Origin: an uncultured Ruminococcus sp.
GTDB taxonomy: Bacteria; Bacillota; Clostridia; Oscillospirales; Ruminococcaceae
NCBI GenBank assembly: GCA_902780505.1
Contig: CACZFN010000006.1
Span: forward strand, 82,656-146,655
Length of the DNA: 64,000 nt
Direction of reading: 5' to 3'
Below, in pieces: positions 42,820 through 51,313 of the stretch (the stretch's first letter is position 1; the number at the start of each line of letters is the position of its first letter). Made by a program: the position numbers and the translations under genes. The notes under the pieces are model-generated. The model made no database searches. It had not been told where the DNA came from and saw only the letters and a program-made list of their open reading frames with translations.

Positions 42820-44073
42820 ATGTTAAACTACATAGAACAGTTAGGCTATAATGCTTCACAGTGTAAGATGACACTTGCAAATGCGACTACTGAGGAGAAG
42901 AATGCGGCACTTATGGAAATGTCACACGTTCTTCGCAGGTATAAAAAGGAGATAATAGCGCAAAACGAGATAGACCTTGACAACGGCAGGCACCGCGGGC
43001 TTTCACAGGCATTGCTTGACAGGCTCATGCTCAACGAAAAGCGCATCGATGCCATGGCAGATGCCTGCGAGCACCTTTGTGTTCTTGAAGATCCTGTCGG
43101 GGCAGTGGACGGCGGGCATCTCTCGCCTAAGGGTATGCGTATTCTGAAAACGAGGGTGCCGCTCGGCGTCATCGGGATAATCTTTGAATCCCGCCCGAAT
43201 GTTACAGTTGATGCGGGGGCGCTTTGTCTTAAATCGGGCAACTGCTGTATATTAAGGGGCGGCAAGGAGGCTATAAATACCAATATAACACTCTGTGCGC
43301 TTATGCGTAAGGCGCTCAAAGCCGCAGGGCTTCCCGAAGACTGCATACAGCTTGTGGAAAATACCGAACGTGAAATGGCCGTGCTTATGATGAAGTGCAA
43401 CGAATATATCGACGTACTTATCCCGCGCGGCAGTGCAAGGCTTATACAGGCAGTTGTAAAACAGGCGACTGTTCCTGTAATAGAAACAGGTGCGGGCAAC
43501 TGCCACGTTTATGTTGACAGCACAGCAGAGATCGGTATGGCAGTGAATATTGTTGACAACGGCAAGACACAGCGGCCGAGCGTTTGCAATGCGATAGAGA
43601 CCGTACTTGTTCACAGGGATATAGCAGAGGATTTTCTTCCCAGGATGAAGGCGCAACTTGACAAGCATAATGTTGAGCTGAGGGGCGACGAGATAACAAA
43701 AATGATACTTGGTGACTGCGTTATCCCCGCAACTGAGGACGACTATGCCGCAGAGTTCGGCGATTACATACTTGCAGTAAAGGTAGTGGACAGCTTGGGT
43801 GAAGCCATAGAGCACATCAGCAGGTATTCTACGGGACATTCCGAGTGCATAGTTACCGAGAGCCTTTTTGCAGCAGACGAGTTTCAGAAACGCATTGATG
43901 CTGCGGCAGTATATGTAAACTGCTCAACAAGGTTTACAGACGGCGAGGAGTTCGGTCTTGGGGCAGAGATAGGTATTTCCACCCAGAAACTCCATACCCG
44001 TGGCCCTATGGGGTTAAAGGAACTTACAACAGTCAAGTACCTTATAAACGGCAGCGGTCAGATAAGGGAATGA
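42820..44073 (+). CDS. proA: Gamma-glutamyl phosphate reductase
   Basis: ProA reduces gamma-glutamyl phosphate to glutamate semialdehyde, the second step to proline. The 417-aa aldehyde-dehydrogenase-like product has VPLGVIGIIFESRPNVTVD, LRGGKEAINTN, the catalytic cysteine in ETGAGNCHVYVD, and the C-terminal FGLGAEIGISTQKLHTRGPMG. GAAAGGGAG precedes the ATG. It forms a proBA operon and ends at a strong terminator. proC is not in the window. Confidence 0.97.
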   Translation: MLNYIEQLGYNASQCKMTLANATTEEKNAALMEMSHVLRRYKKEIIAQNEIDLDNGRHRGLSQALLDRLMLNEKRIDAMADACEHLCVLEDPVGAVDGGHLSPKGMRILKTRVPLGVIGIIFESRPNVTVDAGALCLKSGNCCILRGGKEAINTNITLCALMRKALKAAGLPEDCIQLVENTEREMAVLMMKCNEYIDVLIPRGSARLIQAVVKQATVPVIETGAGNCHVYVDSTAEIGMAVNIVDNGKTQRPSVCNAIETVLVHRDIAEDFLPRMKAQLDKHNVELRGDEITKMILGDCVIPATEDDYAAEFGDYILAVKVVDSLGEAIEHISRYSTGHSECIVTESLFAADEFQKRIDAAAVYVNCSTRFTDGEEFGLGAEIGISTQKLHTRGPMGLKELTTVKYLINGSGQIRE

Positions 44074-44090
44074 ATGCAGTGAATAACATA

Positions 44091-44127
44091 AAAAGACACT
44101 TTTGCCCAATGAGCAGAAGTGTCTTTT
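44091..44127. terminator. Bidirectional terminator after proA
   Basis: AAAAGACACTTTTGC (44091-44105) pairs with GCAGAAGTGTCTTTTT (44112-44127) around a CCAATGA loop, giving T-runs on both strands between convergent genes. Confidence 0.88.
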
Positions 44128-44130
44128 TGA

Positions 44131-44550
44131 TTACTTAGGACATATATCAAAGTGCAGTTTCATTATTTCGAGCATATGCCCGATATTCCCCTCGCCTGCA
44201 AAGCGTTCCATATCGAAAAAATCCTCACGCATCGGCACCCAGAGCAGTTTGTTTTCGTCACCGCTGACCTCCGTTTCCTTTTCAAGTGTGCCCGCATAGA
44301 CTTCCACATAGCAGTTGTCAAGCGGGTAATCAAATGTAAGAAAGCGTGTGAGCGTGATGTCCTGCCGCGTGAGTCCCGTTTCTTCGCAAAGCTCTCTGTA
44401 TGCGGCTTCAAGGTGGTCTTCGCCGTCTTCTATCTTTCCGCCGACGAGGTTTAGTTTGCCCTTATAAGGCTCTTTAAGGCGCCTGCACATAAGCCAGTCG
44501 CGTTTGTTGTTATGTACTACAGCTATACAGTTATAGCCCTGTGTTGTCAT
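44131..44550 (-). CDS. Nudix hydrolase (MutT-like)
   Basis: The 139-aa protein has the Nudix box GGKIEDGEDHLEAAYRELC continuing to EETGL, preceded by NCIAVVHNNKRDWLMCRR, and followed by a beta region. It resembles MutT/8-oxo-dGTPase-type proteins, but substrate is unknown. AGGAGG lies before ATG 44550. It follows the glycosyltransferase gene by 44 bases on the same strand, so it probably ends the exporter transcript. Confidence 0.88.
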   Translation of the reverse strand: MTTQGYNCIAVVHNNKRDWLMCRRLKEPYKGKLNLVGGKIEDGEDHLEAAYRELCEETGLTRQDITLTRFLTFDYPLDNCYVEVYAGTLEKETEVSGDENKLLWVPMREDFFDMERFAGEGNIGHMLEIMKLHFDICPK

Positions 44551-44594
44551 TGTGATCCTCCTTATAGCGTGCCCCGGTATGGGCGGCTGCCGGC

Positions 44595-45428
44595 TTAATC
44601 TCTTAAAAGCTTTTTGTAGAAGACCTCAGTAAGCTTGGGCGGCATAACAAAGATAAACAGCTGCCCCAGACAGGGTATCAGAAAATCAGTAAAGTGTGAA
44701 AACCCCTTTCGCCAGATCCTGTAGCGGACACTGATGAAAGCTTTGGTATTTGCCAGATTGCGCCTGCGCCTGTAGTTTTCTTTAGTAACCCTGTAGTTTA
44801 CCAAAGACTGCGGTATATTCCTGCCTACAGCCCCCGCAGAAAGCATATTCACAACGAACTCGTAATCCTCACATCTTTTTATATTGCTGTAGCCGCCGAT
44901 ACGCTGTGCCATATGCTTTTTGTAGCATAGTGTCTGGTTGTTAAATGGGTTGCGGCGTCTTGCGTATTTGTGAATGTCACGGTTTTTAGCCGGCGTTTTT
45001 TTAATGGCTATCTCTCTGCCCGTGTCGCTGTCAAATTCGGTGATATAAGCGCCCACCATATCGACTTCGGGGTGGTTTGCAAAAACCCTCATAGAAAGTT
45101 CGCACCTGTCAGCCCTTGCAATATCATCGGAATCCATTTTTACAATGTATTCGTGCCGGCAGGCTTTAAGCCCCTTGTTTGCACACATTCCTACGCCGCA
45201 TTTTTCTGATCTTACCACACGTATATATTTTTCATTCTTCATATATTTTTCTATGACAGCATCAAGTTCGGGCGTCAGTTCACCGTCGGTGACTATCACA
45301 AAATCATCTGTCGGGTAGGTCTGCGCTAAAATGCTTTCTATGCTTTTTGCAAAGAATTCCGCATTTTCTCCCGCGTATACAGACATAAGCACGCTGTATG
45401 CGGGAAGTTCGTTGTTCTGTTTTGCCAA
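44595..45428 (-). CDS. Family 2 glycosyltransferase
   Basis: The 277-aa protein has a GT-A fold: YSVLMSVYAGENAEFFAKSIES at the N-terminus, FVIVTDG, the nucleotide-sugar metal motif in VKMDSDDIARADR, and KRCEDYEFVVNMLSAG in the acceptor region. It ends with an amphipathic, partly hydrophobic tail (LIPCLGQLFIFVMPP) that may touch the membrane. It would add sugars to a surface polysaccharide precursor on the cytosolic side. The start is TTG 45428, about eight bases after GAAGG. It lies 18 bases after the ABC ATPase gene, implying a shared polysaccharide export job. Confidence 0.88.
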   Translation of the reverse strand: MAKQNNELPAYSVLMSVYAGENAEFFAKSIESILAQTYPTDDFVIVTDGELTPELDAVIEKYMKNEKYIRVVRSEKCGVGMCANKGLKACRHEYIVKMDSDDIARADRCELSMRVFANHPEVDMVGAYITEFDSDTGREIAIKKTPAKNRDIHKYARRRNPFNNQTLCYKKHMAQRIGGYSNIKRCEDYEFVVNMLSAGAVGRNIPQSLVNYRVTKENYRRRRNLANTKAFISVRYRIWRKGFSHFTDFLIPCLGQLFIFVMPPKLTEVFYKKLLRD

Positions 45429-45446
45429 GCTTATGCCTTCTTTCCT

Positions 45447-46280
45447 TTACTGCTTAGCCGCTTTCCTTGCAGCTATCTCTTTTGCTTTTTTGTCGAGTTC
45501 CTGCTGCTTTTTCTTTTTCTGTGCCTTTTCCTTTGCTTTGCGGGCTTCGATCGTTGTCAGGTATTCGTCCGCGATCGGGCCTATCTCGCCGGACATCACC
45601 ACTTCGCCCTTGTTCAGCCACAGTGCATGGTCACACATATCCTTGCAGGTTTCCATATTATGCGATACAAACAGAAGTGTCGTACCGTCAGCAAGCATCT
45701 CGTTCATTTTGTTCATGCACTTTTTCCTGAAAAGTACGTCCCCTACTGAGAGCACCTCGTCAACTATCAGGATATCAGGCTTTACCATAGTTGCAACGGA
45801 AAAACCGAGCCTTGATTTCATACCTGATGAAAAGTTCTTGACAGGTGTGTCCAGAAAATCCTCAAGTTCTGAAAACTCCACTATCTCGTCAAATTTCGAC
45901 TGCACGAATTTCTTTGAGTATCCGAGTATACAGCCGTTTAAATATATGTTTTCCCTTGCTGTTAGTTTCGGATCAATGCCTGCGCCGAGTTCTATCAGTG
46001 AAGCCACTGTGCCGTTTACCTTTACACTGCCCTTGTACGGCTTTAGTATCCTGCTTATTACTTTTAAAAGCGTGCTCTTGCCGCTTCCGTTAGTACCTAT
46101 TATCGCCCACGCTTCACAGGGGCGTATTTTAAGGTCAACGTCTTTAAGTGCCAAAAACTCCTTGAACATTAGTTCGTGCCTGACTAACTTTACAAAGTAT
46201 TCTTTTAAGTTGTCTATGTTTTCCGACGCTTTATTGAAGCGCACCGTGACCTTGTCAACATCTACGATATATTCGTTCAT
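45447..46280 (-). CDS. Polysaccharide/teichoic-acid exporter ATPase (TagH-like)
   Basis: The 277-aa ABC ATPase has Walker A GTNGSGKST, the signature NFSSGMKSRLGFSV, Walker B DILIVDEVLSVGD and the H-loop FVSHNMETCKDMC. Sequence style (YIVDVDKVTVRFNKA, ELGAGIDPKLTARENIYLNG) is that of the TagH/RfbE/Wzt group. It has a Lys-rich C-terminal tail but no extra carbohydrate-binding domain. It pairs with the permease gene 12 bases upstream to move lipid-linked glycans or teichoic acid across the membrane. Confidence 0.93.
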   Translation of the reverse strand: MNEYIVDVDKVTVRFNKASENIDNLKEYFVKLVRHELMFKEFLALKDVDLKIRPCEAWAIIGTNGSGKSTLLKVISRILKPYKGSVKVNGTVASLIELGAGIDPKLTARENIYLNGCILGYSKKFVQSKFDEIVEFSELEDFLDTPVKNFSSGMKSRLGFSVATMVKPDILIVDEVLSVGDVLFRKKCMNKMNEMLADGTTLLFVSHNMETCKDMCDHALWLNKGEVVMSGEIGPIADEYLTTIEARKAKEKAQKKKKQQELDKKAKEIAARKAAKQ

Positions 46281-46291
46281 ATTTCTTCCCT

Positions 46292-47188
46292 TTAGATATA
46301 AAGTATAAACTTGTCCTGTGTCTTGCGGAATACCGCAACGCCTATAAAGAACATCAGAAATGCATACCCGAAGCCGAGAATAAAGTCCTTCGGTGCCATT
46401 ACCTGCCAGAACGGCACATCACTTATAACAGGACTCCATACAAACGCGCGGAACTGTTTTATATAAATGTATGCAGGGTTGCAATAGTCGATAAATTTTG
46501 CAAGAATGTAAGCCGTCTGTGTTTCGCCGAGCTTTTTCTGTTTTGCGGCCCTGTCATAGAAAAGACCGATATTGTAGAATATCGCCGACATATAAAGCCA
46601 CATTGTCAGTATTGCATTGTAGATGTATTTTATATCCCTGAAAAATACATCAAGCGCCGCTAAAAAGAACCCGAGCCCCATTGAGAAAATGTAGGCTTCT
46701 ATTATTACTATCACAATGCCAATGTTCTTCCATGAAAACAGGAACACGCCGTCAATAAGCGAAAGTGCTGCCATAAGCACGACCATTGCCCCTAAGCTGA
46801 ATACAAAATCCACCATTGAAGCGGTTATCTTCGACATAGGGAACATAAACTTCGATACATATGTCTTTTTTAACAGTGAAGCGTTGCCCGTGATAGCGTC
46901 CATTGATTTAGTGGTGGCAGTCTTGATGAATTCAAACACAGTTCTGCCGCACATAAGGTAAACGGGGAAGTATTCGGTCTTTTTATTAAAAAGCAGCGTG
47001 AATACGATAGACATTATTATCATTATAAGCAAAGGGTTTAGTATACTCCACACATACCCTAAAAAGCTTCTTCTGTATTTGAGCTTTATGTCCCTTGCCA
47101 CAAGCTGATACAGCAGGTCTTTATAATTTAGCAGTTCTAAGAAAGATCCCTCTTTGAACCTGAATTTCTTTTCTTCCAATTCATTCAT
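46292..47188 (-). CDS. ABC-2 polysaccharide export permease (TagG-like)
   Basis: The protein (about 298 aa) has six membrane helices and the ABC-2 permease pattern: an amphipathic N-terminus (NYKDLLYQLVARDIKLKYRR), SFLGYVWSILNPLLIMIIM, FFLAALDVFFRDIKYIYN, and a last helix before QDKFILYI. It forms the channel for the ATPase encoded next. The start is uncertain: ATG 47188 is directly abutted by AAAGGA, TTG 47179 has better spacing, and TTG 47203 is also in frame. It has a good promoter at 47229-47257 and leads a four-gene run. Confidence 0.9.
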   Translation of the reverse strand: MNELEEKKFRFKEGSFLELLNYKDLLYQLVARDIKLKYRRSFLGYVWSILNPLLIMIIMSIVFTLLFNKKTEYFPVYLMCGRTVFEFIKTATTKSMDAITGNASLLKKTYVSKFMFPMSKITASMVDFVFSLGAMVVLMAALSLIDGVFLFSWKNIGIVIVIIEAYIFSMGLGFFLAALDVFFRDIKYIYNAILTMWLYMSAIFYNIGLFYDRAAKQKKLGETQTAYILAKFIDYCNPAYIYIKQFRAFVWSPVISDVPFWQVMAPKDFILGFGYAFLMFFIGVAVFRKTQDKFILYI

Positions 47189-47228
47189 TCCTTTAAAAAT
47201 CAAAAGTGTATGTTTGCATATTCACTTA

Positions 47229-47257
47229 ATTTTATCACGATTAAAAACCCCTGTCAA
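47229..47257 (-). promoter_or_regulatory. Promoter of the exporter operon
   Basis: On the minus strand TTGACA (47257-47252) and TAAAAT (47234-47229) are 17 bp apart, about 40 bases before the permease start. Confidence 0.75.
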
Positions 47258-47332
47258 GTCAAATGCTGAAATAATCAACGCTTTGACCGAAAACTGCACC
47301 TGCAACCGTGTTTTATCAAGCATATTACACAT

Positions 47333-47364
47333 AAAAAAGCCGCTGCTTCGTATAAACAGCGGCT
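47333..47364 (-). terminator. Terminator after the FakA-like gene
   Basis: On the minus strand AGCCGCTG (47364-47357) pairs with CAGCGGCT (47345-47338) and a run of six T follows. It starts nine bases past the 47373 stop. Confidence 0.85.
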
Positions 47365-47372
47365 GTTGACCT

Positions 47373-47624
47373 TTATCCGTGTAACCCTCTTGACTGTCTG
47401 TCCATGTCCTCGACTATGATATCGTATATCTCACCTAAGGACGCACAGTATTCAAGTATCTTCCACGGCTCGTTTGTGTGGAAGTGCAGTTTTGTCACAT
47501 CATCATCTGTAACAACAAGCAGGCTGTCCCCCACAAAATTGTCCGTGATATAATCAAACAGATCGTCCTCGTCAATACCTTCAGCCTGTAAAAGCAGCTG
47601 CGTGTCGTAGCGGAATTCTATCAT
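47373..47624 (-). CDS. Stand-alone FakA/YloV-like domain protein
   Basis: The 83-aa protein begins MIEFRYDTQLLLQAEG. It is built around GDSLLVVTDDDVTKLHFHTNEPW and ILEYCASLGEIYDIIVEDM. This matches the middle-domain motif of FakA/YloV-type fatty-acid kinases (GDSLVVVGDxxxVKVHVHTNxPGxVL), but the ATP-binding DhaL-like domain and the C-terminal FakB-binding domain are missing. Alone it cannot be a kinase. It could be an adaptor, a regulatory piece or a remnant. AGGGTG precedes ATG 47624, and the frame starts ten bases after the GGDEF stop, so the two are co-transcribed and end at a shared terminator. Confidence 0.75.
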   Translation of the reverse strand: MIEFRYDTQLLLQAEGIDEDDLFDYITDNFVGDSLLVVTDDDVTKLHFHTNEPWKILEYCASLGEIYDIIVEDMDRQSRGLHG

Positions 47625-47634
47625 ATTTTTCACC

Positions 47635-49551
47635 CTAATCCTTTCTGACAGTCTTGCGTTTGAGCTTTTCGTCGTACATATTCTTATCAGCAAGCTTTGT
47701 TATCTCGTCGATGTCATAGCCTTCCTGCGGTATAAGTGCATACCCGCACGAACAGCCGACCTTGTACGGCTTGTTGCTTATGGCGTTGTATTCGGTAAGG
47801 TTCCTGTAAACGTCCTTTATCGTAGCTTTCAGCTCACGCTCGTCTTTAAATGAAGACGCTATCAGAAATTCGTCGCCGCCTGTCCTTACGCAGATACTCC
47901 CCACAGGGAAGCACCTTATTATCGCCGAAGAACTTCTTACAATGGCATTGTCGCCCTCCTCGTGGCCGTATATGTCGTTTATCTTCTTCAGCCCGTCAAC
48001 GTCAGCGCATATTATTGCGGCAAGCCTGCCTTTCTTCAGTGCTTCTTCGATGTACGGCACTTCGTATTTGTTTAGCCCGCGCCTGTTGAAAAGCCCCGTC
48101 AGCGGATCTCTCAGGTAAAGCTTCTGAAGCTCGCCTATCGCTTCGGTAAGTTCATTGTTCATATAAAAGCTTCCCGCATTGTTCTGAATAGCGACGAGCC
48201 ACGCCGAGAACATATCGCCCTCGATATAATTATCGGGCGGAACTATGGCAAGGTACCCGAGAAAGTTGCGCTTAAAGTATATAGGCGCTATAACATAGTG
48301 TACAGGTCCGTCCTCGTCGTCAAGCCCTCCGGGGATAAGCTCACTTGTGTAAAACTCCGTCCCCACAGGCACATCATGTCCCTTGCTGAGCATTGATACC
48401 ATTTTTTCGGGGACCGTCCAGGGGTTGCTGTCGTCTTTGTCTATATCAATCAGATCCTGCTTGTGCTCTATATCAAAGTTTATGCATACAAACATCTTTT
48501 CAAACCCGAAAATATCCGCACCCTCGCGAAGCGGCTCGTAAAGTTCCTCCGAGCTTGTGATGTTTGCAAATTCCGAGTTCATATATAAAATGTACCTGTT
48601 GAACTGCTTGAAGCGGTTGAGTTTTGCATAACGTTCCTCGTAGGTTTCGTCCTTTCTTGGCGTTACGGGAACACACCCGCATGATTCCCGCCTGACAAGT
48701 ACGCTTTCAACAAAGGTCTCGTATTCGGTATCCTCGCCCTTCATCATTCTTGCAAGCTTTTCAACTGCCGCCAGACCTGCCTCGTATATCGCGCGCCTTG
48801 CAGTGGTAAGCGTCGGCGTGCAAAGTGTGCTGTCGATCGTTGCATCAAAGCCCGTTACCACAACATCTTCGGGTATGCGGAAGCCGTGTTCTTTCAGCGT
48901 GTCCATGCAGAATATCGCCATAGTGTCATTTGCACAGGCGATAGCCTGCGGGAGTTTCCCCCGCTTTATGATATTTTCTGTACATTCGATTGACTTGCGC
49001 CAGAATTCTCCGTAATGTATCCTGCTTTCGTCTATCGGTATCCCATTTTCTGTCAGTACCTTTTTGTATGCCGCGAGCCTCTGGTCAGACTGCGGGTTGT
49101 TTTTAAAGCCGTTAATAAAATCTATCTCCGTAAACCCGTGGTCTTCCACCAAGTGCCTTATAACGTCTTCCATAGCGTTCTCGTTTGAAAGGGTTATCTT
49201 TTCGCATACTTCATAGGAGGGATCGTCTATATCCACCATAGGTACGCCGCGTTTTTTAGCTTCATTGGCAATATTAAAAAGCATACTGCTGCTCAGCATT
49301 GAATCACCGAAAACGAGTATGCCGTCTATCATATCAAAATTTATAAGCTTTATTACCTGCATTTCGCCGTTTACTATATCTTCGGGGATAACAAGGTCAA
49401 GATTAAGCTCGGGCTTGCGCATTGAGTTAAAGAAAGTTATAAGGTTAAAGCCAAGCTCTCTGCACTTTTCACGGGCGCCGTGGATTATCATTATTTCATT
49501 TTGTTCGTCATATCCTGTAACGCATACTGCGATAGTTTTTCGTTTTCCCAT
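47635..49551 (-). CDS. LacI-type sugar-binding domain + GAF-like + GGDEF protein
   Basis: This 638-aa soluble protein is a paralogue of the one at 6719-8605. Residues 1-300 form a LacI/PurR-type sensor (IAVCVTGYDEQNEIMIIHGA, DGILVFGDSM, IACANDTMAIFCMDTL, VVVTGFDATIDSTLC) ending in RESCGCVPV. About residues 310-470 look GAF-like (YMNSEFANITSSEELY, YVIAPIYFKRNFLGYLAI). The C-terminus is a GGDEF domain with DVDGLKKINDIYGHEEGD and canonical GGDEF at 558-562, with no RxxD site before it. It has no helix-turn-helix, signal or membrane helix. It should make c-di-GMP in response to a small ligand, plausibly a sugar. GAGGTG precedes ATG 49551. Confidence 0.9.
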   Translation of the reverse strand: MGKRKTIAVCVTGYDEQNEIMIIHGAREKCRELGFNLITFFNSMRKPELNLDLVIPEDIVNGEMQVIKLINFDMIDGILVFGDSMLSSSMLFNIANEAKKRGVPMVDIDDPSYEVCEKITLSNENAMEDVIRHLVEDHGFTEIDFINGFKNNPQSDQRLAAYKKVLTENGIPIDESRIHYGEFWRKSIECTENIIKRGKLPQAIACANDTMAIFCMDTLKEHGFRIPEDVVVTGFDATIDSTLCTPTLTTARRAIYEAGLAAVEKLARMMKGEDTEYETFVESVLVRRESCGCVPVTPRKDETYEERYAKLNRFKQFNRYILYMNSEFANITSSEELYEPLREGADIFGFEKMFVCINFDIEHKQDLIDIDKDDSNPWTVPEKMVSMLSKGHDVPVGTEFYTSELIPGGLDDEDGPVHYVIAPIYFKRNFLGYLAIVPPDNYIEGDMFSAWLVAIQNNAGSFYMNNELTEAIGELQKLYLRDPLTGLFNRRGLNKYEVPYIEEALKKGRLAAIICADVDGLKKINDIYGHEEGDNAIVRSSSAIIRCFPVGSICVRTGGDEFLIASSFKDERELKATIKDVYRNLTEYNAISNKPYKVGCSCGYALIPQEGYDIDEITKLADKNMYDEKLKRKTVRKD

Positions 49552-49587
49552 TCAAAGCACCTCGCTACTTTTCATAAATACATAATA

Positions 49588-49616
49588 AGTATATCATATA
49601 TTTTCATTATTTTCAA
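49588..49616 (-). promoter_or_regulatory. Promoter of the second GGDEF gene
   Basis: On the minus strand TTGAAA (49616-49611) and TATACT (49593-49588) are 17 bp apart, 37 bases before ATG 49551. Confidence 0.7.
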
Positions 49617-49663
49617 TCCCCGATTTAAGAAAATTTATGAAAATTAACTAAAATATTGACATA

Positions 49664-49691
49664 AAAAGCAGGCCTGCACATTAGCGCAGGC
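49664..49691 (-). terminator. Terminator of the cotH-like gene
   Basis: On the minus strand GCCTGC (49691-49686) pairs with GCAGGC (49677-49672), followed by CTGCTTTTTATG. It lies about 50 bases after the CotH stop. Confidence 0.65.
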
Positions 49692-49743
49692 GCAATATAG
49701 AAGTTTTATATCGCTGCTGCGCTTATGCATACCTGCCGCTTTA

Positions 49744-51297
49744 TTATTCAGTCATAAACTGTTCGTCCATCCATTTAAGCCTTTTTTCTATCCATTCAAA
49801 AAGCTTGTATGCGTTGTCAACGCCCCATTCGCTGTCACGGTTAAGGTCATCACGGTATTTTTCAAGGTAAGCTTTTTCGTCCTTTATGCACCCTTCAATT
49901 GCGCCGTCTTTCTGTAAAGCCGTCCACTTGGCACTTACCTTTGCCCTGAACCAGTCCTGCTTTATAAGTACGATAAACCACGGGTTTGACCTGTCGCCGT
50001 ACTGGTTTACAAAGCTCTTTGCCGAAAACCCGCCTGCCCAGTAGCGCTTGGTGCTGTCATTGTATGCCCAGTTGAAATCCCACGGGGAGGTAAATGTCAG
50101 TTTGTCATACTGTGCACCCTCAGCAAAATCGGTACACATAAAGAAGCTTCCTTCGCCGCAGTCGTAATCGTGAACTATCTCGTAAAGCAGGTACATATCC
50201 ACTACCGAGTCGATATTCATAACATTTTCCACCGTTTCCTCAGCAGATGTGAAGTCGGCCTTCACAAGATCGTAATTCTCATCAAACTTGAAGTATTCAC
50301 CTTTTTCACAGGCTTGGTAAACTATCTCAAAAACACCGTTTAGGTATTTTTCTATAAACTCGACCTGCTCTTTTGTGTAAACGTCGTTCTTGACAGAGTA
50401 TTCCGCGGGTACAAAAGCCCTTGTTTCGCCGTTTGCGTCCTCGACCTCATATTCGCCGTAGTCAACGTTTATGTATATATTATCTTCTTCGCTCGTTGCA
50501 TAGTTGTCAAGCTCTAAATAGAACCCGAAATCCGTCCCCGTGTAGTTTTCCTCAGGCTCGGAGATATTCACCCTGTTCTTGCCCACCTGACACTGCTCGC
50601 AAAGCAGATAAGTGCCCTTGTACTGTCCGTTTACATAAGTATATACAAGCTGTGCATCAGAACAGAATGTGCCGTCTTTCATTATCGCCCGCCCGAAGCG
50701 CAGGGCAATGTCGTTTCTTATAAGATCCCAGTCAGCTTTGAGCAGCACCCAGCTTTTGTTTTCATTCCCGCCGTGAAGCCCTAACATATTGGTCTTTTTG
50801 TCAAACTTTATCCTGTATGGCACCTGGTTTTTGCGTATCTGTGCCACGTCGCCGTAAAAAGCGCTCGAGTTGCCCCTTACCTTTATCCCCGCAGATGCTT
50901 CCGAAAGCCTGTATTTGTCCTCACAGTTTATCACATCAACAAGGCAGGGGGTATATTCCTGCGTGGATACTATCTCGTCCTCATCCTTTGTGGTAACGCT
51001 TATTATCGGGATGCAGTATTTATCTTCAAGCTCCTTTTCACGCTTTTCCACAGCCGCCTTGTCTGCGCCCGCCGTTTCAAAGGTGAGCGGCTGTTCATTT
51101 ATGACCTGTTTTGGCTTTTGTTTGAGCATTTCAAATTCAGGCTCTTTTTCTTCCTCGCTGCTGCTTTCCTGCACAGCGGAGGAATTATCGGCTGTACTTT
51201 CCTGCACGCTTTGCGCCGAACTGTCACTGCCTGCACACCCGCCGAGTGTTATGCAAAGCGCAAGTAAAAGCGATACTATTCTTGTCTTTTCCTTCAT
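49744..51297 (-). CDS. CotH-kinase family lipoprotein
   Basis: The 517-aa protein has a lipoprotein signal (KEKTRIVSLLLALCITLGGC; cysteine near residue 21) and an acidic Ser/Glu linker. It then has a CotH kinase-like domain: AGIKVRGNSSAFYGD, QVPYRIKFDKKTNMLGL, SWVLLKADWDLIRNDIA, GTYLLCEQCQVGKNRV, the putative metal/phosphate site in YEIVHDYDCGEGSFFM, and FTSPWDFNWAYND. CotH enzymes phosphorylate spore-coat proteins in Bacillus, and secreted forms occur in cellulolytic Clostridia. This one is lipid-anchored outside the cell, so its target should be a surface or cellulosomal protein. That is inference. GGAGGA precedes ATG 51297. Confidence 0.9.
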   Translation of the reverse strand: MKEKTRIVSLLLALCITLGGCAGSDSSAQSVQESTADNSSAVQESSSEEEKEPEFEMLKQKPKQVINEQPLTFETAGADKAAVEKREKELEDKYCIPIISVTTKDEDEIVSTQEYTPCLVDVINCEDKYRLSEASAGIKVRGNSSAFYGDVAQIRKNQVPYRIKFDKKTNMLGLHGGNENKSWVLLKADWDLIRNDIALRFGRAIMKDGTFCSDAQLVYTYVNGQYKGTYLLCEQCQVGKNRVNISEPEENYTGTDFGFYLELDNYATSEEDNIYINVDYGEYEVEDANGETRAFVPAEYSVKNDVYTKEQVEFIEKYLNGVFEIVYQACEKGEYFKFDENYDLVKADFTSAEETVENVMNIDSVVDMYLLYEIVHDYDCGEGSFFMCTDFAEGAQYDKLTFTSPWDFNWAYNDSTKRYWAGGFSAKSFVNQYGDRSNPWFIVLIKQDWFRAKVSAKWTALQKDGAIEGCIKDEKAYLEKYRDDLNRDSEWGVDNAYKLFEWIEKRLKWMDEQFMTE

Positions 51298-51313
51298 TAT
51301 GCTTCCTCCGAAT

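Noticed and set aside
45331-46308. Open frame of 325 codons on the plus strand opposite the exporter ATPase
   Set aside because: Antisense shadow of an ABC ATPase with intact Walker motifs; product is Ser/Phe-rich without any domain.
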